A stretch of 60,338 nt of DNA from an uncultured Porphyromonas sp. (GCA_900539155.1 UQBE01000007.1:1-60338), one strand, 5' to 3'; numbered from the stretch's first letter, positions 1 to 8,826 are shown. Notes: a model not told the origin generated them from the sequence alone. Program-made: numbers and translations.

Positions 1-149
1 TGTGTTGCTTTCGGGATTCGGCTTCGGTCACATACGGAGGTATGTGAGCTTCAGAACTCACCCTCAGCGCCTTGCGCTTAATCCTTTCTGCAAAGTCTAG
101 ACAATCTTGTTGGCAAGATTGTGAGACTGTTGACTTTTGCAACAGTCTC
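1..149 (-). repeat. 150-bp multi-hairpin dispersed repeat, copy 1
   Basis: The reverse complement of this stretch matches 56453-56600 almost base for base. Read on the minus strand it begins with the stem-loop GAGACTGTTG...CAACAGTCTC, followed by a CAATCTTG.../...CAAGATTG hairpin, a GCGCAAGGCGCT segment and a TCACATAC...GTATGTGA hairpin. It may continue beyond the left edge of the window. Several self-complementary stretches in 150 bases suggest a MITE- or REP-like non-coding element. No transposase is linked to it. Confidence 0.8.
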
Positions 150-249
150 TATAGGTCGTTACAGGTAAGATTTGCGAAGGTGAGAGCTGATTGAGAATTT
201 GTACATTTGTAGCCAGACTCAATGAAGAAAGAAAAGTAGTACGACCCCT

Positions 250-621
250 ATGAAAAACAGATTCCGACTAGACAGTAACTTCTCATGGTTTTGCTCCTTC
301 ATTGCCGCTTGGGTGCTCATGGTCTCTTCTCTAGGAGAAGCCTCTAATGAGCTTCATGTGCAGATGGCAAAGAGCCTAGCACTCTCGTTCACATTCCTAC
401 TGATCGTGCTGGTCGCCTGGGTGTGTCGCAAGGTCAATCATGGAGACTACCCAATCATAGGCGTCAAAAAGCTCCTCATAGTCTTAGGCACTAGCTATAT
501 ACTCCCTCTGTTTAGCCTCTTATTCTGGTTAGATAGATATTGGATCTACGCCTTTGCGTTTCAGCTACTGCTTATAGTCTCTCTTTGGGTCGGAGAGGTC
601 AGTAAGTCTCAAAAGAGCTAG
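250..621 (+). CDS. Small polytopic membrane protein, unknown function
   Basis: This 123-residue protein has about four hydrophobic segments (roughly residues 12-28, 42-58, 72-92 and 97-114) with short charged loops and a basic N-terminus, so it is probably an inner-membrane protein. I do not recognise a family. A possible promoter box TACATTTG lies at 202-209, about 40 bases before the ATG. The gene stands alone between copy 1 of the 150-bp repeat and a stem-loop at 641. It faces the convergent lipoprotein gene at 842-2185. It could be a lineage-specific hypothetical. Confidence 0.6.
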   Translation: MKNRFRLDSNFSWFCSFIAAWVLMVSSLGEASNELHVQMAKSLALSFTFLLIVLVAWVCRKVNHGDYPIIGVKKLLIVLGTSYILPLFSLLFWLDRYWIYAFAFQLLLIVSLWVGEVSKSQKS

Positions 622-640
622 ACGACCTTACGTCTATTGA

Positions 641-667
641 GAGACTGTTGCCTCTTGCAACAGTCTT
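641..667. repeat. GAGACTGTTG stem-loop, copy 2
   Basis: GAGACTGTTG at 641-650 pairs with CAACAGTCT at 658-666 across a short loop. This is one of seven copies of the same palindrome in the window. It lies just after the 250-621 gene and may end its transcript. A partial copy, keeping mainly one arm, is at 810-829. Confidence 0.7.
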
Positions 668-753
668 ATTGAGTTAACTGTCGTATAGGCTCAATCTCAC
701 AACAGCCCGAGACGTAGTAGCCAAAAGCCTGATTACAGAAAGACTAGTAAACA

Positions 754-786
754 AAATAGGGGCGGACACGAGGTCCGTCCCTATTT
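754..786 (-). terminator. Rho-independent terminator after the 842-2185 lipoprotein gene
   Basis: A 14-bp stem (754-767 with 773-786, one G.T pair) closes a 5-base loop. On the minus strand it is followed by a T-rich run (TATTTTGTTT). It ends the receptor-lipoprotein transcript and could also work for rightward transcription. Confidence 0.8.
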
Positions 787-841
787 GGTTAGTGGTTTGT
801 GCGTCTAGTGAGACTTTTGCAACAGTCTCCTAGTAGGACGA

Positions 842-2185
842 CTAGAAGGCGGTCCAGCCTTGTAGCCAGTTGCCCTTGCTAGCAGGGAAGGCACCGACCT
901 GAGCACCCATGAAGTCGGCTGGAGTGCCGAAAGGAGCCTTCATGCCGAAGGTAGCTGCGGAGTCTTTGTTAATCACCTCGATGATGCCTGTGGTAGGCTT
1001 GGCGGAGCCGTTCTTGATCTCAAAGGCAGCGTCAAAACCGTGGAAAGAGCTACCCTCGATCTTGCTATGCTCCATCTTGTCGGCATCAGAGTCGAGGACG
1101 AAGCCCTTAGGATAACCAGTGAGGATGCAGTCCTTGAGCGTAATCTGACCACCACGACGTACACGAGCTGCGTACTTGTAGGCATCGCCCTGGAAGTTGT
1201 TGTGGACGTTGGCTACACGGGTAGATGCACCGATGATAGAGACGTTGGTCAGTGTGGGGTGCGTCTTAGGGATCAGTGAGAAGGTCTCGTCCTGAGCCTT
1301 AGCATTGTTGTCTAGCTCGATGCCGTTGCTGTCAGACTTACCCTTGCTGTCGGAGTGTGTCGAGGCGGGATTGGCAATAGCGACACCGTAAGTGATGCTA
1401 CCGGTGAAGCCGTTGTCAAAGTCAAAGTTGTCATCGTCGCAAGCGTAGGAGACGAGGTGGGTAGCATTGACGCAACCACCGAAGAACTCGAAGCTGTCGT
1501 CTAGTCCCCAGCTAACCTGGATATGGTCTAGCGTGGTGCCACGACCTACGCCACCGCAGGTGAGACCATTGATCTCGTTGCTGTCGCCTAGGATGAAGCC
1601 AGCGTACTCGATGCGTACGTAGCGCAGTACACCGCTATTGTCCTCGTCATTGTCGCCACCATAGCGGTACTCCTCGACACCTTGGTTGAGGCCTTCGATG
1701 AACTGAGCGTCGGTCGGGGTATTGACCTTAGCCTTACCCAGTATGATGACGCCACCGAAGTCGCCAGGAGCGGGACGGCCAGCGTTGTTGTCGACAGCTT
1801 TGGAAGAGGTGAAGACGATAGGCTTCTGTGCGGTACCCTCGGCCATGATCTTAGCGCCGCGAGTTACGACGAGTACGCCCGTAGCACCTGATGGTGTGGG
1901 CTCCTCGATGATGGTGGTACCAGCGTCGATGGTGAGTGTCTCACTGGCTGGTACGGTGACGATGCCCTTGAGTGCGTAGACCTTGTCGGCTGTCCAGTGA
2001 TTGTTCTTGCCATTGATGCGACCCTCGACAACTACGAGCTCCTTGCCACCGATGGTGCGACCAGAGACTTTGTTGTTGTCGCCACCACCATTAGGCTCAT
2101 TGCCTGTTTCGTCGCATGAGGTAAGTAGTGCGAGGCTCATGAGGGTAGCCATCACGAGGCTTAGTAAACGGATTGTCTTATTCAT
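842..2185 (-). CDS. Surface lipoprotein with predicted beta-helix fold, TonB-receptor partner
   Basis: The 447-residue product starts with a lipoprotein signal peptide whose lipobox is SLALLTSC (Cys near residue 24). An acidic, Gly/Asn-rich linker follows. The body is rich in short beta segments, with G and N turns and phrases such as LTIDAGTTI, ILGKAKV and LRYVRIEYAG, typical of right-handed parallel beta-helix proteins. No catalytic site or T9SS sorting domain is visible. The gene lies 42 bases after the TonB receptor gene on the same strand and shares its terminator. It is therefore probably an outer-membrane partner that binds the receptor's substrate. The substrate cannot be read from the sequence. 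Confidence 0.75.
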   Translation of the reverse strand: MNKTIRLLSLVMATLMSLALLTSCDETGNEPNGGGDNNKVSGRTIGGKELVVVEGRINGKNNHWTADKVYALKGIVTVPASETLTIDAGTTIIEEPTPSGATGVLVVTRGAKIMAEGTAQKPIVFTSSKAVDNNAGRPAPGDFGGVIILGKAKVNTPTDAQFIEGLNQGVEEYRYGGDNDEDNSGVLRYVRIEYAGFILGDSNEINGLTCGGVGRGTTLDHIQVSWGLDDSFEFFGGCVNATHLVSYACDDDNFDFDNGFTGSITYGVAIANPASTHSDSKGKSDSNGIELDNNAKAQDETFSLIPKTHPTLTNVSIIGASTRVANVHNNFQGDAYKYAARVRRGGQITLKDCILTGYPKGFVLDSDADKMEHSKIEGSSFHGFDAAFEIKNGSAKPTTGIIEVINKDSAATFGMKAPFGTPADFMGAQVGAFPASKGNWLQGWTAF

Positions 2186-2227
2186 GATATTATGATAGAT
2201 AGTTGAAGTGTTAGTATCTCTGATTCT

Positions 2228-5200
2228 TTAGAAAGTCCAACTAATGGAGGCACTCAGCGAGATGCCGTCGCGGTACTGGTAGACAACGTTGTCGTGCCCT
2301 GGCTCGTAGTCGCTAGAGGTGCCATGTCTCATGGTGTCTAGGATCTGATTATTGTCAGCGGCACGCTCGAAGTCGTCCACATGGTTGGTGTAGATGATGT
2401 GCTTAGCGTTGAGTAGGTTAGAGCCATTGACCTTGATGGTGATGCCCTGCTTGGGGAAGGTGTAGGAGAGCTGTGCATCGAGCTGACTGAAGGGTGCCTC
2501 GTACTCCTGCTCGTAGGCTTGGTTCGTGTTGAGGACGAGCTTGCGTCCAGAGCGATTCATGGTAAGATTGGCTCCAAAGGTGTCGCTCTCGTAGGAGAGA
2601 CCCACATTGTACATATAGGGCACCTGACTGTACATCGGTCGGCGCTGCGTGACGGGTACCCAGTGGAGGATACCGCGTTCGTCGGCACGTGAGACCATAC
2701 CGGTGACGATACTCTGGGTAAAGGTGGCATTAGCATTGAGGTAAAGATGCTCAAGCCAGGAGCCTAGGGGGATGAAGCCGAAGTTCTTGCGAAGCTCTAA
2801 CTCGACGCCGTAGCTGTGCGCCTTGTCGCTATTCATCAGCATGTAGAAGCGGGCGAAGGAAGCGGTCTTCTGAGCGATGCGCTCGATAGGTTTGTCTAGG
2901 TAACGGTAGAAGCCACCGATGGAGATCACCTCGCCAGCACCAGGGTACCACTCGACACGGAGGTCAGCACCGTCTACAGTCGTCGAGATGACGCTCTGGT
3001 TGAAGATCTCCCCGCCGAGGAAGGGGTCGTAGAAGCGGTAAGCTGTGCGCTCCATAAACTGCGGGCGCACCGTGTTGCGGCTGTAGCTCAGGCGTACGTT
3101 GAGGTCTTTGATCGGTGTGATCGTGAGATTGAGCGAAGGCATGATAGCCACGGGCTTCTCCTTGCGATCCTGCTCGACAATGTTTAGCTCGCCCATCGAC
3201 ATGGAGGGATTGCTCAGCTCTTGGTAGAGGTAGTGCTCGACACGCAGCCCCCAGACGAGACGCAGTAGCTCGCTGTATCGGTCATCGAGCATAGCGTAGA
3301 GCGCATTCTGGATAACTCGTCCGTGGTACATACGTCCGTCACCTTGGAGACGCTTGAGGTCCCAGGCGAAGCCACCGTCGCGCATGTTCTCCTCCTTGAT
3401 GAGGTCAGCGATCGTGCTGGTGGTGAAGTCAAAGCCTCGTGTGTTGAAGAGGTGCATCGAGAGCTCCCAAAACTCAAAGCGGTTCTCCTTGAAGGCGCCG
3501 TCATACCCCGCCTTGAACTTGTGCGTCCAGTCATTGCCAAAGAGGTCGAAGGGTAGCTCCACATTGACCTGCCCGTTGAAGTCTCGCTCGTGGTTGAGGT
3601 ACCAAGCACGTGTCAGCGGGAAGAGTGTCCCCGACTGCACGCCCACCTGATTGTAGAAGTGCCGCGCTCCAGTCTCGTCTAGCTGGCTCACCTGCTGTGT
3701 GAAGGCAGCGTCCTTCTGATTGCGCTGTACGTAGGTGTGTGCCAACGCCCAGTCGAGACGAAGCGACTCGCCTAGCTGATGCTTACCGCTGAGCTTGTTT
3801 TGTAAGAGGTCTTGGAAGGTTGGGTAGTTGACCTGCTGTCGGTAAGGATTGCTCTCGGGGTTGGGGTCTTCGTCACTCAGACCGGTTAGCTCTGAGAGGT
3901 CGTTGTCATACTTATGGGTGTAGGTGTTGCGCAGGCTGAGGCGATTAGTGCCTCGCTGCCAACCGATGTTGAGGACTCCGGCAAGGGTCGTGTTGTACTT
4001 ATAGTTAGCACCACTATTGCGGATGCCGGTATCGACAAAGCTCTCCTGTACCTTATTATATTGCTTGGCATTCATCCACTCGCCACGCTCTATGTGGTCG
4101 ATGATGGTCTGCTGCTGTGTGTTGCGATAGGTGAGTGAGGCGATCAGACCGAGCCGATGGTTGCCGCTCTTGTTGAGATCCCAGCTCTTACCGAGAGAGA
4201 CTTGGTAGTTTTGCGAGAGCGGGGTCTTGCCCTCGTGGATGGTAAAGTTGTCAGTGGTCAGTCGCTTGCTCTGCTCGAAGAGCTCGGGAACGGGGTTGTA
4301 CGGGTCGAAAGGTATCTCGTGCAGTCCCTTAGGGAGGGTGCGCCGCCCATCGTCATAGCCTAGCCAATCCCACTTTCCTCTGATGCGATACTTCTGCGTC
4401 TGGAAGGTGCTGAGCGAGTTGTAACTGGTGCCGGCACTGATGGAGATAAAGTCCTTCGTCGGTATGTCTCTCGTGGTGATCTGGATGAGACCGCCCGAGA
4501 AGTTGCCACTGACGTCTGGCGTAGCGGTCTTGAGGACCGTCACATTGTCTATGAGTGAAGTGGGAATCAGGTCGAAACCGAAGGCCTTTGAGTTGCTCTC
4601 CGTACTGGGTAGCGGGATGCCATCGAGCGAAGCTTCGTTCCAGCGCTCGCCCATACCACGCACGGCGACATACTTATTGCTCATGGTGGTGACGCCCGTG
4701 ACACGCTTGAGTGCCTCGCCGAGGTTCTTGTCGGCCGTCTTACCGATCATCTCGCTCGATACGACTGTGGAGAGCTGAGGCATACTCTGCTGTATCTTCA
4801 TCGCTCCCGCTGTATTGCTCGTCTTATAGGAACCGACCACAACCACCGTACCTAGTATATTGTCCGCAATCTCCAGAGCTACCGAGAGATTGGTCTCGCG
4901 TCCTGCGGTAATCTTGACGCTACTCACCTGCTTGGTTGTATAGCCAACGTAAGCAATCTCCACAGTATAAGTACCAGGGTCCAGACGTAGCACATAGTTA
5001 CCGTCGAAGTCGGTGACCTGCCCCCCGCCCGTCTCGATGATGCGCACAGTGGCTCCGATGAGCCCCTCGCCGTGCTCGTCGACGATGCGCCCCGTGAGGG
5101 TGCCTAGGCGTAAATCAGCCTCGCTACGAGGAATGGGCTGCCCGTGGGGCTGGGCTGCGAGGGGAGATAATGTGATAAGCGCAAGAAGCGTGCTGAGAGT

Positions 5201-5239
5201 CAGTGAGGTAGTCAGCCGATGAAGTGCTCGGTGTAGCAT
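2228..5239 (-). CDS. TonB-dependent outer-membrane receptor with carboxypeptidase-like N-terminal domain
   Basis: The open frame reaches 5575, but I place the start at 5239. From there the protein opens with a proper signal peptide (MLHRALHRL... ending near LAAQ), and a TACCTTTG promoter box at 5280-5287 lies just upstream. The mature part has a carboxypeptidase regulatory-like beta-sandwich (about residues 45-125: LTGRIVDEHGEGLIGATV), a plug domain (about 130-260, with GEALKRVTGV and VAVRGMGERW), and a large beta-barrel ending in an aromatic residue (SISWTF). Length is about 1003 residues, normal for Bacteroidetes receptors. It imports an unknown ligand across the outer membrane using TonB energy. 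The downstream lipoprotein is a likely partner; there is no SusD-type gene. Confidence 0.9.
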   Translation of the reverse strand: MLHRALHRLTTSLTLSTLLALITLSPLAAQPHGQPIPRSEADLRLGTLTGRIVDEHGEGLIGATVRIIETGGGQVTDFDGNYVLRLDPGTYTVEIAYVGYTTKQVSSVKITAGRETNLSVALEIADNILGTVVVVGSYKTSNTAGAMKIQQSMPQLSTVVSSEMIGKTADKNLGEALKRVTGVTTMSNKYVAVRGMGERWNEASLDGIPLPSTESNSKAFGFDLIPTSLIDNVTVLKTATPDVSGNFSGGLIQITTRDIPTKDFISISAGTSYNSLSTFQTQKYRIRGKWDWLGYDDGRRTLPKGLHEIPFDPYNPVPELFEQSKRLTTDNFTIHEGKTPLSQNYQVSLGKSWDLNKSGNHRLGLIASLTYRNTQQQTIIDHIERGEWMNAKQYNKVQESFVDTGIRNSGANYKYNTTLAGVLNIGWQRGTNRLSLRNTYTHKYDNDLSELTGLSDEDPNPESNPYRQQVNYPTFQDLLQNKLSGKHQLGESLRLDWALAHTYVQRNQKDAAFTQQVSQLDETGARHFYNQVGVQSGTLFPLTRAWYLNHERDFNGQVNVELPFDLFGNDWTHKFKAGYDGAFKENRFEFWELSMHLFNTRGFDFTTSTIADLIKEENMRDGGFAWDLKRLQGDGRMYHGRVIQNALYAMLDDRYSELLRLVWGLRVEHYLYQELSNPSMSMGELNIVEQDRKEKPVAIMPSLNLTITPIKDLNVRLSYSRNTVRPQFMERTAYRFYDPFLGGEIFNQSVISTTVDGADLRVEWYPGAGEVISIGGFYRYLDKPIERIAQKTASFARFYMLMNSDKAHSYGVELELRKNFGFIPLGSWLEHLYLNANATFTQSIVTGMVSRADERGILHWVPVTQRRPMYSQVPYMYNVGLSYESDTFGANLTMNRSGRKLVLNTNQAYEQEYEAPFSQLDAQLSYTFPKQGITIKVNGSNLLNAKHIIYTNHVDDFERAADNNQILDTMRHGTSSDYEPGHDNVVYQYRDGISLSASISWTF

Positions 5240-5279
5240 ACGGGAAGTGATAATCCTATTGTGTTTCAGTCTTACGGTG

Positions 5280-5287
5280 CAAAGGTA
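5280..5287 (-). promoter_or_regulatory. Bacteroidetes-type -7 box for the TonB receptor operon
   Basis: On the minus strand the sequence reads TACCTTTG, the Bacteroidetes -7 consensus TAnnTTTG, about 40 bases before the chosen start at 5239. No clear -33 TTTG is seen, so the call rests on the -7 box and its position. Confidence 0.5.
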
Positions 5288-5372
5288 GAGCGGGAATGTT
5301 ATCATACGGTTACTGCGCTGTGTCATTTTCATTGCGTAAGCCCATGGACACACCAGCCGTGCGAGTAACCCT

Positions 5373-5584
5373 CTGTAGGGACGCACGGTAGTGTCTAGCG
5401 GGAGGGCGTCCGTCCCCGTTAATACCACGATGCTGTAACTTTTGACACAACGGACGCTCAGACCGAGCGTCCCTACAAGACGAAGTGGGGGGATTATGGA
5501 CGCACTATGACTCGATGCTAGCCGTGACTGAATCCTGTAGGGACGCTCGAGAGTGTCTAGCGAGAGGGCGTCCATCCCCGTTAA
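5373..5584. repeat. Paired 50-bp intergenic repeats with an inverted hairpin between them
   Basis: About 50 bases at 5373-5422 recur at 5533-5584 in the same orientation (CTGTAGGGACGC, then AGTGTCTAGCG, GAGGGCGTCC and CCCCGTTAA). Between them, at about 5451-5477, a hairpin repeats the GGACGCTC core in the opposite sense. A looser relative lies at 25233-25330. The stretch 5288-5750 has no supported gene; the open frame across it is incidental. Confidence 0.65.
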
Positions 5585-5757
5585 AGGTTACATCGTCTAG
5601 ATTGTTCGACAACGGACGCCCTCTCGCTAGACATAAACCCTGTCTCCCCAACGGCCTTCCCCTTCCTTAGCCTAAAGCCACTAGCCCCACTAGAAGCACT
5701 GGCACCTCGAGCTGCTCATCTCTACCCCTCCACCTCCAGAACCGTCTAAAAACGACG

Positions 5758-5793
5758 AGAGGGAGCATCAGACTGATGTCTGACACTCCCTCT
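5758..5793 (-). terminator. Terminator of the ribosomal protein cluster, after rplQ
   Basis: A 16-bp stem (5758-5773 with 5778-5793, two mismatches, 4-base loop) is followed on the minus strand by GTCGTTTTTAG. It sits 64 bases past the rplQ stop codon and ends the alpha-operon transcript. Confidence 0.85.
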
Positions 5794-5856
5794 CTGATAT
5801 GATGCTCTAGCGATAGCGCTGCCGGCTAATGTGCGGGCAGGCTCTCGCAGGGGCTT

Positions 5857-6378
5857 TTACTCCTGTGCAGGCTCTGCCTCAGCAGGTGCCTCGGTAGCGG
5901 GTGCTGCAGCGGTCTCCTGAGGAGCTGCTGCCTTGGCAGTGCTACCCGAACCACGGCGCGAACGACGTGTGCGCTTCTTGCCCTCGCCCTTGGTCGTAGA
6001 GGCTGCCTTGGTCATGTTGTCGTTGAAGTCTACAAGCTCGATAAAGCACATAGAGGCATTGTCGCCTAGACGTAGCCCTGTACGTATGATGCGTGTGTAG
6101 CCTCCGGGACGATCACCGACCTTGTCGGCGACCGGGCCAAAGAGCTCCTTGACTGCCTCCTTGTCACGTAGATAGCTGAAGGCTAGACGACGAGAAGCTG
6201 TCGTATCATTCTTTGCCATAGTGATAATAGGCTCGACATACTTGCGGAGAGCCTTAGCCTTGGCCACTGTCGTGTTGATCCGCTTGTGCATAATGAGGGA
6301 GCTAGCCATATTGGCAAGCATAGCCTCACGATGTGCCTTAGAGCGGCCTAGATGGTTGAATTTCTTATTGTGTCTCAT
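5857..6378 (-). CDS. rplQ: Ribosomal protein bL17
   Basis: Large-subunit protein L17, last gene of the alpha operon, 8 bases after rpoA. The N-terminal 115 residues carry the family pattern (MRHNKKFNHLGR, then SLIMHKRINTT and KAKALRKYVEPIITMAK). The remaining 55 residues are a low-complexity tail: a basic stretch (KRTRRSRRGSG) then Ala/Glu/Pro-rich sequence. At 173 residues it is longer than the roughly 127 of E. coli. Such tails are common in Bacteroidetes L17, so I do not regard it as a fusion. Confidence 0.97.
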   Translation of the reverse strand: MRHNKKFNHLGRSKAHREAMLANMASSLIMHKRINTTVAKAKALRKYVEPIITMAKNDTTASRRLAFSYLRDKEAVKELFGPVADKVGDRPGGYTRIIRTGLRLGDNASMCFIELVDFNDNMTKAASTTKGEGKKRTRRSRRGSGSTAKAAAPQETAAAPATEAPAEAEPAQE

Positions 6379-6386
6379 AAGAGGAA

Positions 6387-7379
6387 TTAATCGTTATCTA
6401 ATCTATAGGGTGTGAGATCCATATCAAAGTCTAGCTCTTGCGTTGCTAAAAACTTCTCAATCTCGACAAGAGACTTCTTGCCAAAGTTCTTAATCTTCAA
6501 GAGCTCGTCACGATCTCGGCTCAGGAGGTCCGCAAGGGTGGTGATGCCAGCAGCCTTGAGACAGTTGAGCGCACGGACAGAAAGATCTGTCGTGGCTAGG
6601 TCTGTCATCAGGAGGGTGCGTACCTTCATCACCTGATTGTCGACGACCGCCTCTGGCTCCTCCTCAGGTAGCTCGACGTCAAACTCCTTGTCCGCAAAGA
6701 GTGCGAAGTGAGAAATCAAAATCGTCGCAGCCTGACGCAGAGCCTCTCGCGGATGAATCGTGCCATCGGTCTCAATCTCTAGTACTAGCTTCTCGTAGTC
6801 TGTCCTCTGGTCTACACGATAAGCCTCCGTGGTGTGCTGCACCTTACGGATGGGCGTGTAGATACCATCGATGGGTAGCGTATTGACGGGATCGTCCTCA
6901 CGTCGGTTCTCCTCAGAGACAACGTAGCCACGTCCCTTGTTGATGCGGATCTCGATGGTGAAGTCTGCATCCTCAGCTAGATTACAGACGACTAGGTCTG
7001 GATTCTGAACCTTATAGCTGGTCAACACCTGATTGAGGTCTCCAGCACGGAAAGCATCCCGCCCCGTGACATGGAGCGTGACGGTCTCTTCCTGAGGGTC
7101 CTCTACAGCAGCCTTGAATCTAATCTGCTTAAGATTGAGTATGATATGGGTTACATCTTCCAATACCCCTGGAATAGTAGCAAATTCATGCTCTACACCT
7201 TCGATACGGATAGAAGCTATAGCATACCCCTCTAGCGAAGAGAGGAGGATGCGCCGCAAGGCGTTGCCAATAGTCATAGCATAGCCCGGCTCTAAAGGCT
7301 TAAATTCAAACTTGGCGTAGTGGTCCGAAGCGTCTAGCATGAGGACGCTCTCAGGTTGTTGAAATGCTAATATTGCCAT
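6387..7379 (-). CDS. rpoA: RNA polymerase alpha subunit
   Basis: The alpha subunit nucleates RNA polymerase assembly and contacts UP elements and activators. The frame stays open to 7478, but the family start is MAILAFQQPESV at 7379, giving 330 residues; the upstream codons overlap rpsD and look artefactual. The N-terminal dimerisation domain (GNALRRILLSSLEG) covers about residues 15-230. After an acidic linker (ELPEEEPEAV), the C-terminal HhH-type domain runs from about 255 (LSVRALNCLKAAGI, LLKIKNFGKKSL). It lies 13 bases after rpsD and 8 before rplQ. Confidence 0.97.
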   Translation of the reverse strand: MAILAFQQPESVLMLDASDHYAKFEFKPLEPGYAMTIGNALRRILLSSLEGYAIASIRIEGVEHEFATIPGVLEDVTHIILNLKQIRFKAAVEDPQEETVTLHVTGRDAFRAGDLNQVLTSYKVQNPDLVVCNLAEDADFTIEIRINKGRGYVVSEENRREDDPVNTLPIDGIYTPIRKVQHTTEAYRVDQRTDYEKLVLEIETDGTIHPREALRQAATILISHFALFADKEFDVELPEEEPEAVVDNQVMKVRTLLMTDLATTDLSVRALNCLKAAGITTLADLLSRDRDELLKIKNFGKKSLVEIEKFLATQELDFDMDLTPYRLDND

Positions 7380-7392
7380 AGAGTTCAGAGGG

Positions 7393-7998
7393 TTACTTAG
7401 AATACAATTCGACGATGAGCTGCTCCTTGATGGGCTCGGGGATCTCCTCACGTGTAGGTACGTTGAGGAACTTGCCACTGTAGGTGCGTCCGTCCCACTC
7501 TAGCCATGGATACTTACTATGATTGTAACCAGCTAGAGAGTCTGCAATGACCTCCATAGACTTATCGCGCTCACGTACGCCGATGGTCTGACCAGGCTTG
7601 AGCGTGTAGGAGGGGATATTGACCACCTTACCATCGACGACGATGTGACGGTGCGAGACGAGCTGACGAGCAGCTGCCCGTGTGGGAGCGATGCCGAGAC
7701 GGAAGACGACGTTGTCTAGACGTGACTCGAGAAGCTGTAGGAGCACCTCGCCCGTGATGCCTGAGGTGCGCTGTGCCTTCTCAAAGAGATTGCGGAACTG
7801 ACGCTCCAGAACCCCGTAGGTGTACTTGGCCATCTGCTTCTCACGGAGCTGTAGCGCATACTCGCTCTGCTTGCGACGACGGTTATTGCCGTGCTGACCT
7901 GGAGGATAGTTCTTCTTGCTCAGGACTTTGTCTGCACCAAAGATGGGCTCGCCAAACTTTCGTGCAATCTTGGACTTAGGACCGATATATCTTGCCAT
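7393..7998 (-). CDS. rpsD: Ribosomal protein uS4
   Basis: Small-subunit assembly protein that binds 16S rRNA early. At 201 residues it is normal length. The N-terminal part (MARYIGPKSKIARKFGE) lacks the four-Cys zinc motif found in some bacteria. The S4 RNA-binding domain is clear (LESRLDNVVFRLGIAPTRAA, then RQLVSHRHIVVDGKVVNIPS). In many bacteria S4 represses the alpha operon by binding its mRNA. Here it is separated from rpsK by 429 bases, leaving room for a leader, but I see no convincing promoter there. Confidence 0.97.
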   Translation of the reverse strand: MARYIGPKSKIARKFGEPIFGADKVLSKKNYPPGQHGNNRRRKQSEYALQLREKQMAKYTYGVLERQFRNLFEKAQRTSGITGEVLLQLLESRLDNVVFRLGIAPTRAAARQLVSHRHIVVDGKVVNIPSYTLKPGQTIGVRERDKSMEVIADSLAGYNHSKYPWLEWDGRTYSGKFLNVPTREEIPEPIKEQLIVELYSK

Positions 7999-8427
7999 TG
8001 TTCTATTTCATTTTTTAATGCGACACCATACATCTGCTCTGCAGTGTATGCTCAGTGGAGTGTTCTCCCCCTAAGCTACATGAAGCCGAAACTGTAATCA
8101 TATCTCAAGTAGTAAGTCCCGAAGTGACGACGCATATAGAGCAGCCGCGATGCGATTAGAATAAGAGGGAAAAAGTAAAAGAGCAACCGCATCAATCTCA
8201 CACTACGTCTATCGACCTACCGAGTCTCTACCTAGAGTATATGACGAGGCTTGGACCTCGCTGTAGAGCTAGCTGTAGACGATCTGCACTAGAGCAACAC
8301 AAGCGACTGACTGGCAGTCTATCTGTGGTGGAGCCTATAAGGTAGAGGGCTCTGTGAGTCCCTCCTTCCGCTCCTGAATGCACTAGGCTAAATCGCTGGG
8401 TAGCTGTGATATCTAATCTTGTAGCAA
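7999..8427. other. Long rpsK-rpsD spacer without a recognisable gene
   Basis: These 429 bases interrupt an otherwise tight alpha operon. No ORF looks real on either strand. Small hairpins can be drawn (for example GAGGCTTGGACCTC, and GACTG...CAGTC near 8310-8326), but I found no TAnnTTTG box. It may be the leader through which S4 regulates rpsD-rpoA-rplQ; this is inference. Confidence 0.4.
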
Positions 8428-8814
8428 CTAGACCTTACGTCTCTTAGGAGGACGGCAACCATTGTGTGGCAGTGGTGTGACGTCGATAATCTCAGTCACC
8501 TCGATACCTGCACCATGGATGGTACGTATAGCAGACTCGCGACCATTGCCGGGCCCCTTGACGTATGCCTTGACCTTACGTAGCCCTAAATCAAATGCTG
8601 TCTTCGCACAGTCTTGTGCTGCGAGCTGTGCAGCATAGGGGGTGTTCTTCTTAGAGCTACGGAACCCCATCTTACCAGCTGATGACCAGCTGATGACCTG
8701 ACCCTCACTGTTTGTCAGGGTGATGATGATATTATTAAAAGAGGAGTGTATGTGCGCCTGCCCCTGGGCATCGACCTTGACTGCTCTCTTTTTTGTTACG
8801 GTTTTCTTTGCCAT
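8428..8814 (-). CDS. rpsK: Ribosomal protein uS11
   Basis: Small-subunit platform protein lining the mRNA exit region. The 128 residues show the full family core: AHIHSSFNNIIITLT, SSAGKMGFRSSKKNTPYAA and PGNGRESAIRTI, ending DVTPLPHNGCRPPKRRKV. It follows rpsM by 12 bases. The gap behind it is much larger than usual, so rpsK may be the last gene of one transcript segment. Confidence 0.97.
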   Translation of the reverse strand: MAKKTVTKKRAVKVDAQGQAHIHSSFNNIIITLTNSEGQVISWSSAGKMGFRSSKKNTPYAAQLAAQDCAKTAFDLGLRKVKAYVKGPGNGRESAIRTIHGAGIEVTEIIDVTPLPHNGCRPPKRRKV

Positions 8815-8826
8815 AAGGTGGTTCTA

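Noticed and set aside
5240..5575. N-terminal extension of the first TonB receptor
   Set aside because: The extension covers repeat sequence and the TACCTTTG promoter box; a normal signal peptide starts at 5239.
7380..7478. 33-residue N-terminal extension of RpoA
   Set aside because: It overlaps rpsD in another frame and is Ser-rich without homology; the family start is at 7379.
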